From Tolypothrix sp. PCC 7712 (GTDB lineage Bacteria > Cyanobacteriota > Cyanobacteriia > Cyanobacteriales > Nostocaceae), in the NCBI RefSeq assembly GCF_025860405.1, contig NZ_CP063785.1, forward strand, positions 5,085,390 to 5,149,389: 64,000 nt of DNA, read 5' to 3'. Every line of letters begins with the position of its first letter. Within the stretch, counting starts at the first letter, position 1. Under the pieces are notes generated by a model that saw only the letters and a list, made by a program, of their open reading frames with translations, was not told the DNA's origin and ran no database searches. Positions 58,532-64,000 of the stretch are shown piece by piece. The translations under genes and the position numbers were made by a program.

Positions 58532-59881
58532 ATGGATGTATTACAACGTCGCATGGGTCTTGAGCAAGAGTTTTTCCTAGTAGATGAGACGGGCGAACTC
58601 AGCAATCGTGGCGATGAATTTTTGCAGGGTTGTCATTTGATGGCGGAGACTCAAGGCTTAAACCCTAATTACTTTGTGCCAGAGTTCGTCAAAAGTATTG
58701 TAGAAATTAATACTCCACCAGCTTACTCTGGTTCAGAGCTAGCTACAGAGTATTTAAAAAATCTCAAATTGGCGTTAGTTGTAGCGCGGCAAATGGGTTT
58801 ACGGCTTTATCCTCTCTCTAGCTACCCTTTGCATATTATGCCTGTGATGCGCGACCATCCAAATTATCATATTCAAGCGCGGACAGTCGGCTACGATCGC
58901 TTTTTGCACGCCGGGAAATGTACGGGTGTACACCTGCATTTAGAAGTACCGCCTGGAGTCATCGATCCGCGTGTGGCTGTATCCTACAACTCTACAGCAA
59001 CCGAGCGAGAGGAATTACTTAATATCTACAACTTAGCTACAGCTTTTGACTCAGCCTTAATTTCTTTGGGGCGTGCTTGTCCTTTTTATGAAGGTGAGGC
59101 GATTGGATTAGCTGCCCACACAATTCGTTATCGCGGTAGCGAAATCTTTGGTTGGGATGGTGTATATACTTATTTACAGCCAGTCGGTGGATTGATGCCT
59201 TATGCCGAGAACGTGGAAATCTTAGTTGAGCAGCAATTTGCCCGCTATTATGCTTGGCTGCAAGCCTTAGATAAAGCCGGAATTGAACGCCAGCAGTTTT
59301 TAAAGGCGGGAGGAAGCTTATTGAAATCAGCATGGAATCCCATCAGGCTCAATAAACTGGGTACTGTAGAAATTAGATGTATTGACAGCAACTATCCATC
59401 AGTAATTATTGCTGTAATTGCACTTTTAGAAAAAGCTGCCCATCGAGTCAGAAGCCAGCACTTAAAAGTTAGACCAGCTAAGGAATTATATACCTTTGAA
59501 GTTAGCGGAAAGTACCTGTGGGTGCCAGATTTTGAATATTTAAATGGCGAATTACTTTATGCTGCGGCGACAGAAGGAGTTAAACACCCGAAAGTTCAAG
59601 CTTACCTCGATTCTGTGTTGCAATTTGCCATTACAGATGGCGGCGAAGGTACAAAGTATTTAGCAAAATTGCGATCGCAACTAGACCATTATCACAGTAT
59701 AGAAGCGGATATTTTGGCAGAATTTACCCCCACCACCGCCAAACTTTCGCGAGATGACGGTTTGCGTTTGGTAAGAGAGTGTTGTGACAAATTAGAAGCA
59801 CAGGTATTAAGGCTGGATACTCAGCACCCCCTAGCAGCTTTAGATCGGGAAGTTGAGGTTGTTAATTCCGTGAGGCGTTAG
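58532..59881 (+). CDS. GCS2-family glutamate-cysteine ligase/carboxylate-amine ligase
   Basis: 449 residues of the glutamate-cysteine ligase family 2 (ATP-dependent carboxylate-amine ligases). Seen: MGLEQEFFLVDETGELSNRGDEFL (Glu-binding N terminus), FVKSIVEINTPPAYSGSELATEYL, CTGVHLHLEVPPG, RCIDSNYPSVIIAVIALLEKAA. The family forms an amide bond between glutamate's side-chain carboxylate and an amine. Whether this protein is the main gamma-glutamylcysteine synthetase is uncertain, because the better known cyanobacterial GshA is shorter and begins differently; a paralogue making another gamma-glutamyl compound is possible. ATG 58532; no strong ribosome site. Confidence 0.82.
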   Translation: MDVLQRRMGLEQEFFLVDETGELSNRGDEFLQGCHLMAETQGLNPNYFVPEFVKSIVEINTPPAYSGSELATEYLKNLKLALVVARQMGLRLYPLSSYPLHIMPVMRDHPNYHIQARTVGYDRFLHAGKCTGVHLHLEVPPGVIDPRVAVSYNSTATEREELLNIYNLATAFDSALISLGRACPFYEGEAIGLAAHTIRYRGSEIFGWDGVYTYLQPVGGLMPYAENVEILVEQQFARYYAWLQALDKAGIERQQFLKAGGSLLKSAWNPIRLNKLGTVEIRCIDSNYPSVIIAVIALLEKAAHRVRSQHLKVRPAKELYTFEVSGKYLWVPDFEYLNGELLYAAATEGVKHPKVQAYLDSVLQFAITDGGEGTKYLAKLRSQLDHYHSIEADILAEFTPTTAKLSRDDGLRLVRECCDKLEAQVLRLDTQHPLAALDREVEVVNSVRR

Positions 59882-59883
59882 GG

Positions 59884-60081
59884 GTTGGGGAACTCGGGGC
59901 CCCCTCTGGGGATAAGGGAGATGAGGGAGATGAGGGAGATAAGGGGGATGAGGGGGATGAGGGGGATGAGGGGGATAACACCAAACCCCCATTACCAATT
60001 ACCAATTACCAATTACACATTACCCAATGCCCAATGCCCAATGCCTAATGCCCAATGCCCAATGCCCAATGCCCCATGCCC
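59884..60081. repeat. Cluster of short tandem repeats
   Basis: GGGGGCCCC hairpin (59898-59906 region), GATGAGG(G/A) hexamers to ~59980, ACCAATT heptamers, then CCCAATG heptamers to ~60078. It follows the GCS2 gene directly. The frame through it is low-complexity and not a gene. Confidence 0.88.
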
Positions 60082-60151
60082 ACTTCCAACAAAAAGCGAT
60101 CGCACCTCAATGATGAGTCAAAGTGCGATCGCCACCTTAGCCAAAACCTAA

Positions 60152-60622
60152 TTAACCGATATTTACCTTGACAACTTTTTGTTTGTCGGCTTCTGCTTTC
60201 GGTAAAGTGAGTTTAAGAATGCCATCTTTATATTCAGCTTCTACTTTTTCATGTTGAATTTGGGACGGTAGGGGAATCACCCGTTGGAATTTACCATAGC
60301 GGAATTCCGAGCGAGCTACACCGTTTTCTTCTGTCTTAGTTTCAGATTTCCTCTCACCGCTAATAGAAACTGAATCGGTAGTGACTTCTACATTAATATC
60401 TTTTGCTTCCAAACCAGGAATTTCCAGTTTTAGGCGAATTGCATCATCAGTTTCTTCCATTTCCGCAGATGGAACGAAGCCAAATCCAATACCTTCACCA
60501 CCATTAGTTGTTGGCATTAATTCCTCGAACAAGCGGTTCATTTGCCGTTGTAAAGTATCAATTTCGCGGAATGGTTCTAGACGGTCAATATCTCGAAATA
60601 GATTCCAACGCATAAGTGCCAT
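60152..60622 (-). CDS. Small heat-shock protein (Hsp20/alpha-crystallin family)
   Basis: 156 residues. N-terminal part MRWNLFRDIDRLEPFREIDTLQRQMNRLFEELMP, alpha-crystallin domain (~55-145: RLKLEIPGLEAKDINVEVTTDSVSISGER, FRYGKFQRVIPLP, AEYKDGILKLTLPKAE) and a short C-terminal tail (QKVVKVNIG) with V-x-V in place of the I-x-I motif. Acts as an ATP-independent holdase for unfolded proteins and membranes. ATG 60622 with GAGG 7 nt upstream decides the start over the longer frame. Upstream lie two copies of AAGCTT-N6-AAGCTT that may regulate it. Confidence 0.94.
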   Translation of the reverse strand: MALMRWNLFRDIDRLEPFREIDTLQRQMNRLFEELMPTTNGGEGIGFGFVPSAEMEETDDAIRLKLEIPGLEAKDINVEVTTDSVSISGERKSETKTEENGVARSEFRYGKFQRVIPLPSQIQHEKVEAEYKDGILKLTLPKAEADKQKVVKVNIG

Positions 60623-60657
60623 ACTATCACCTCTAAGAAGCAATGTTTGGTTTGAGG

Positions 60658-60745
60658 AAGCTTAATCTCAAGCTTGGTTGTAGGTAAAAACTCTTGTTGT
60701 TTTCAGCAATTAACTTTTTATTTCTTAAAGCTTAGTCTCAAGCTT
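60658..60745 (-). promoter_or_regulatory. Two AAGCTT-N6-AAGCTT sites upstream of hsp20
   Basis: AAGCTTAATCTCAAGCTT (60658-60675) and AAGCTTAGTCTCAAGCTT (60728-60745), 18 bp each, 70 bp apart, the nearer one 36 nt before the start codon. They differ at one base. No CIRCE (TTAGCACTC-N9-GAGTGCTAA) is present. Confidence 0.55.
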
Positions 60746-60925
60746 CCTAATTAATAGATTAGTGCAAATTTATCAGTTAGTAAGTTCGGTTTTATGACAA
60801 AAACTATAGCAATAGCCGTACCTGTTTGTAGGCTGCACAAGCCATAGTAATTTTGGGGGAGAGGGAAAAGGGGAAGGGGGAAAGGGGAAAGGAAACTACC
60901 TTGAAACTTAAATACTACCCCCTAC

Positions 60926-61621
60926 TCACTTTTGTAATCGCATGAAGACGGCACCAATTACTAATCCTGCTGCTTGCGCCCAGTAAGCAATACTGAATTG
61001 ATTAACCCCCGCAGGGGGAATATTTAAACTACCAATTCCATAAAATAACTGTTGGATAAACCACCAAACTAAATAGGCAAATGCAGGTAATTTAGCAGGA
61101 ATATAAATGAATATTAGGGGGAGAATACTGTCAATTTTGGCTTTAGGAAACTTTACAATATAAGCCCCTAAAACAGCTGCGATCGCACCATTTGCACCAA
61201 TCAAGGGAACTGTTAAATTAGGTTCAGAAAATATTTGTACTAATTCTGTAAAAATGCCAGTTAATAAATAAAATCCTAAATAGCGTCCATGACCGAGAAT
61301 ATTTTCTAGACTTTTACCAAAAACCCATAAAAAAAGTAGATTACCTAATATTTGGCTAAAACTACCATGTAGGAACATTGCTACTGGCAAAGAAAGCAAT
61401 CGCCAGCCTACCACTACCCAAGCTGCGGGGTTAACACTCGCATTGATAATTCCGTCAATAATCTGCGCTGGTATCACACCCCAACTTTGAATAAATGCGC
61501 CTAATTGATCGCTTAATTCTAATTGGATTTCCCAGAAAAATATTGCAATATTAATACCAATCAGCCAGTAAGTAATCATCGGTCGATGACGAATGCGAAT
61601 ATTATCATTAATAGGAATCAT
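60926..61621 (-). CDS. Rhomboid-family membrane protein, catalytic residues missing (pseudoprotease)
   Basis: 231 residues, about six TM helices: N-terminal ITYWLIGINIAIFFWEI, ILGNLLFLWVFGKSLENILGH (the conserved N/W region), the helix with LIGANGAIAAVLGAYIVKFP, and the last helix IAYWAQAAGLVIGAVF. In active rhomboids the fourth-helix motif is GxSG and the sixth helix has His; here the Ser is Asn144 (GANG) and the His is Gln216 (YWAQAAG). Both catalytic residues are gone, so this is a pseudo-rhomboid, which may bind membrane proteins rather than cut them. ATG 61621; directly followed upstream by repeats. Confidence 0.88.
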   Translation of the reverse strand: MIPINDNIRIRHRPMITYWLIGINIAIFFWEIQLELSDQLGAFIQSWGVIPAQIIDGIINASVNPAAWVVVGWRLLSLPVAMFLHGSFSQILGNLLFLWVFGKSLENILGHGRYLGFYLLTGIFTELVQIFSEPNLTVPLIGANGAIAAVLGAYIVKFPKAKIDSILPLIFIYIPAKLPAFAYLVWWFIQQLFYGIGSLNIPPAGVNQFSIAYWAQAAGLVIGAVFMRLQK

Positions 61622-61623
61622 TA

Positions 61624-61780
61624 TTTGTCATTTGTCATTTGTCATTTGTCATTTGTCATTTGGTAATTGGTAATTGGTAATCGGTAATCGGTAATGGGAA
61701 TTCCTCCCCTACTTCCTCGGCTTCCTCATCTCCCCAGTCCCCAATCCCCAATCCCCAATCCCCAATCCCCAATCCCCATC
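61624..61780. repeat. Short tandem repeats: TCATTTG, GGTAATTG/GGTAATCG and CCCCAAT
   Basis: TCATTTG x4-5 (61625-61661), (T)GGTAATTGG/CGGTAAT units (61662-61700), then CCCAATC heptamers (61738-61780). They fill the divergent space between the rhomboid start and the kinase promoter. Confidence 0.88.
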
Positions 61781-61838
61781 CGGTTCTCCTGTGCCAATAT
61801 TGAAATCAGATAATATTGCACTTAACTAGGCAAACCTG

Positions 61839-63959
61839 ATGCTGGGAAACACACTTGTAGGAAGATACCAAATTATTAGCCACTTGGGTGGTGGGGGGTT
61901 CGGGGAAACCTTTGTTGCTTGTGATACTCAATTGCCGGGATCTCCTCAATGTGTTGTCAAAAAACTCAAGCCTCAGGCAAACGATCCAGTAACTTTAGAA
62001 ACGGCTAGACGTTTATTTGATACTGAAGCTCAAGTTCTGTATAAATTAGGTACTCATGATTGTATTCCTCAACTTTTAGCATACTTTGAGGAAAATGCAG
62101 AATTCTATCTCGTACAAGAATTCATTGAAGGACACAATCTCAGTCAGGAATTAACACCAGGGAAAATTCTGACTCAAACTGAGGTAATTTCTTTGTTGAT
62201 GGAGATTCTCGAAATTTTAAAGTTTGTTCATCAACAAAATGTAATTCACCGCGATGTCAATCCCTATAATTTATTGCGACGCAAATCAGATAGGAAGTTG
62301 GTGTTAATCGACTTTGGTGCAGTTAAGCAAATTTCCTCACAAGTAATTACACCACAAGGACATACTAAATCTACTGTTGCTATTGGGACTCCGGGATATT
62401 TACCAGGGGAACAAGCACAAGGAAATCCTAAATTTAGTAGTGATATATATGCGGTGGGGATAGTCGCGCTGCAAGCTTTAACTGGATTACCACCAGAACA
62501 ATTAGAAAAGGATGCTGATACTAATGAAATTATCTGGCAAAGTCATACTAAAGTATCGCCAGAGTTTGCCCAAGTGTTAAACAAAATGGTATGTTATGAT
62601 TTTCGGCAGCGCTACAATTCCGCAACAGAAGCATTACAAGCACTGCAAGATTTAACACGACCTGCGGCTAAAACAGTCGCTTTAATTCCAGCTTTGCCAT
62701 TTAAAAATTTGCCCAATCCTCAATTTAAAAAAGAAATTCTACACAAGATTTTAGCAGCTACATTTATTTTAGGTGTGAGTGGGGCAATTGGGATATTTAT
62801 TATTGATGGGATTCATACAAATAACGCTACAGAATTATATAAGCAAGGTAATACATTATATGATTTACAACGCTATCAAGATGCTCTAGCTGTATATGAT
62901 AAAGCAGTTGATATTAGACCAGATTACCCTCAAGGATGGTATGGTAAAGGCAAAAGTTTAGCAGAATTAAAGCAATATAAAGAAGCACTAGCAGCTTATG
63001 ATAAAGCCATTCAAATTTTGCCAGATTATGTAGAAGCTTGGAGCGCTAGAGGTTTGGCTTTGGCAAATTTACAGCGTTACCAAGAAGCGATCGCCTCTTT
63101 TGACAAAGCCTTACAATTAGAAGGCAATTCTCCCGAAATTTGGAATGCTAAAGGAGAAGCTTGGAGTAGTTTAAAACAATATGATAACGCCATTAAAGCT
63201 TACAATAAAGCAATTGAATTACAGAAAAATTATGAAATAGCTTGGGAAAATAAAGGTTTAGCGCTGCACAATTTAAAACGCTATGACGACGCAATTATAG
63301 CATACGATAAAGCCTTAGAATTAAAACCAGATGATGCGTCATTCCATTATAATCGCGGGAATGCCTTAGTAAATGTGGGTCGCTACGAAGATGCTTTAAA
63401 AGATTACGACCGGGCAGTACAATATAAATCCGATTATTATCAAGCTTGGTTATCGAGAAGCAATATTCTCATGAGTTTGCGGCGTTATCCAGAAGCAGTA
63501 GAATCATTTGATCAAGTCATTAAATCTAATCCCGGAAATTTCCAAGCCTGGTATAGTCGAGGTTGGGCACTACATCAAAGCCAACGCTATCAACAAGCAA
63601 TTGATTCTTATAATAAAGCCATTTCTTTGCGGCGTAACGATTACCAAGTTTGGTATAACTTAGGAAATTCGCAATACAATTTACAGAAATACGAAGATGC
63701 GATCGCATCCTATAATCGCGCAGTTCGTTACAAACCAGATTATTACGAAAGCTGGTATAGCAAAGGCAATGCCCTAGTAAACTTAAAACGCTACCAAGAT
63801 GCGATCGCAGCTTATGCACAAGCTATCAAATACAAGCCAGACTATCAACAAGCCATCGAAGCCAGCAAGCAAGCACAAAATCAACTACAAGCGGAAAAAT
63901 CACAGCCTCTAGTTATTCCCATCATTACCATTCCTAACCCTCTCGCACCAAAACAATGA
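61839..63959 (+). CDS. Ser/Thr protein kinase with C-terminal TPR repeats
   Basis: 706 residues. Hanks-type kinase (~8-275): glycine loop LGGGGFGETFVACD, ATP Lys in CVVKKLKP, HRDVNPYNLL (HRD intact, but the following Lys of HRDxKxxN is Asn), LIDFGAVKQI, GTPGYLPGEQAQ. One TM helix (~305-325, ILAATFILGVSGAIGIFII) places about ten 34-residue TPR units (~330-670; WYxKGxALxxLxRYxEAIxxYDKAI) on the other side of the membrane, followed by a Pro-rich tail. Active except possibly weakened by the Lys-to-Asn change. This is a typical Nostoc layout in which TPRs mediate partner binding. ATG 61839. Confidence 0.94.
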   Translation: MLGNTLVGRYQIISHLGGGGFGETFVACDTQLPGSPQCVVKKLKPQANDPVTLETARRLFDTEAQVLYKLGTHDCIPQLLAYFEENAEFYLVQEFIEGHNLSQELTPGKILTQTEVISLLMEILEILKFVHQQNVIHRDVNPYNLLRRKSDRKLVLIDFGAVKQISSQVITPQGHTKSTVAIGTPGYLPGEQAQGNPKFSSDIYAVGIVALQALTGLPPEQLEKDADTNEIIWQSHTKVSPEFAQVLNKMVCYDFRQRYNSATEALQALQDLTRPAAKTVALIPALPFKNLPNPQFKKEILHKILAATFILGVSGAIGIFIIDGIHTNNATELYKQGNTLYDLQRYQDALAVYDKAVDIRPDYPQGWYGKGKSLAELKQYKEALAAYDKAIQILPDYVEAWSARGLALANLQRYQEAIASFDKALQLEGNSPEIWNAKGEAWSSLKQYDNAIKAYNKAIELQKNYEIAWENKGLALHNLKRYDDAIIAYDKALELKPDDASFHYNRGNALVNVGRYEDALKDYDRAVQYKSDYYQAWLSRSNILMSLRRYPEAVESFDQVIKSNPGNFQAWYSRGWALHQSQRYQQAIDSYNKAISLRRNDYQVWYNLGNSQYNLQKYEDAIASYNRAVRYKPDYYESWYSKGNALVNLKRYQDAIAAYAQAIKYKPDYQQAIEASKQAQNQLQAEKSQPLVIPIITIPNPLAPKQ

Positions 63960-64000
63960 ATTATCCTATTTTGGATCTGAGATTTTGCCTTCGTGTATCT

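Noticed and set aside
59885..60151. 88-codon frame after the GCS2 gene
   Set aside because: Translation of short tandem repeats (MREMREMRGMRG type), no ribosome site.
1..64000. tRNA or rRNA genes and intact insertion sequences
   Set aside because: No T-loop/anticodon pattern, no rRNA core and no transposase were found on reading both strands.

Overview
The window is chromosomal DNA from a filamentous, probably heterocyst-forming cyanobacterium (Nostocales). The evidence is the very frequent HIP1 octamer GCGATCGC, many heptameric short tandem repeats (GGGCATG, GGGGATT, CCCATTA types), a Ycf65/PSRP-3 gene, a Cph1-type phytochrome with its Rcp response regulator, the small 'Mo-dependent nitrogenase' family protein, and a large load of multidomain sensor kinases and Ser/Thr kinases. 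No rRNA, tRNA, cas gene or intact transposase was seen. No taxon finer than the order is claimed.

Layout. 1-10.2 kb: a cut unknown gene, a WD40 (pseudo)kinase, Ycf65, a four-helix-bundle protein, a HAD hydrolase, a metallophosphoesterase, a GAF histidine kinase, a DM13 lipoprotein, an SDR oxidoreductase and an FMN reductase. 10.2-12.3 kb: two CRISPR arrays in divergent orientation, with paralogous leaders and a 63-bp minisatellite between them; one spacer of the right array carries a 195-bp MITE. 12.5-24 kb: an RND efflux operon, a nitroreductase, a Dus enzyme, two small paralogues and a six-domain response regulator. 24-36 kb: a PAS-rich hybrid kinase, small conserved proteins, a GHL10-WG protein, a GAF kinase, and aroF behind a ~300-nt leader. 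36-46 kb: J-domain/pentapeptide protein, glutathione peroxidase, an epimerase-like SDR, NDH-2, two overlapping DUF2231 genes, a kinase, an alpha/beta hydrolase and a peroxiredoxin-glutaredoxin fusion. 46.6-51.5 kb: phytochrome, Rcp-type regulator and a REC-GAF-kinase. 51.8-64 kb: methyltransferase, chloroperoxidase-like hydrolase, a TetR regulon, M48 protease, GCS2-family ligase, Hsp20, a catalytically dead rhomboid and a TPR Ser/Thr kinase.

The strongest discovery is upstream of aroF (DAHP synthase, first step of aromatic amino-acid synthesis). Reading the minus strand, there are two complete leader-peptide attenuators in series. Each has a short ORF with a run of Phe/Tyr/Trp codons (peptides MISSSKSYFYFWQKAVHRR and MIYCGSWFYSFYFWPRASSG), a 10-bp antiterminator whose first arm overlaps the end of that ORF, and a GC-rich hairpin followed by T-runs. 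The AroF protein is short and shows no N-terminal regulatory domain, so control of this copy may lie in the RNA.

The second is the pair of CRISPR leaders. Each has three G/C-rich arms (G5, C5, C6) at identical spacings (32, 80 and 48 bp to the first repeat). The flanking bases differ between leaders but agree among the three arms of each leader, a covariation that suggests selection on pairing or on a leader-specific recognition site.

Other structure: several families of palindromic or MITE-like dispersed repeats, two unrelated minisatellites with the same 63-bp period, a TetR operator (AAGACC-N4-GGTCTT) shared by the regulator gene and a thioesterase gene, and several proteins that have lost key catalytic residues. 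Most starts were chosen on ribosome-binding sites or in-frame methionines and may differ by a few codons.
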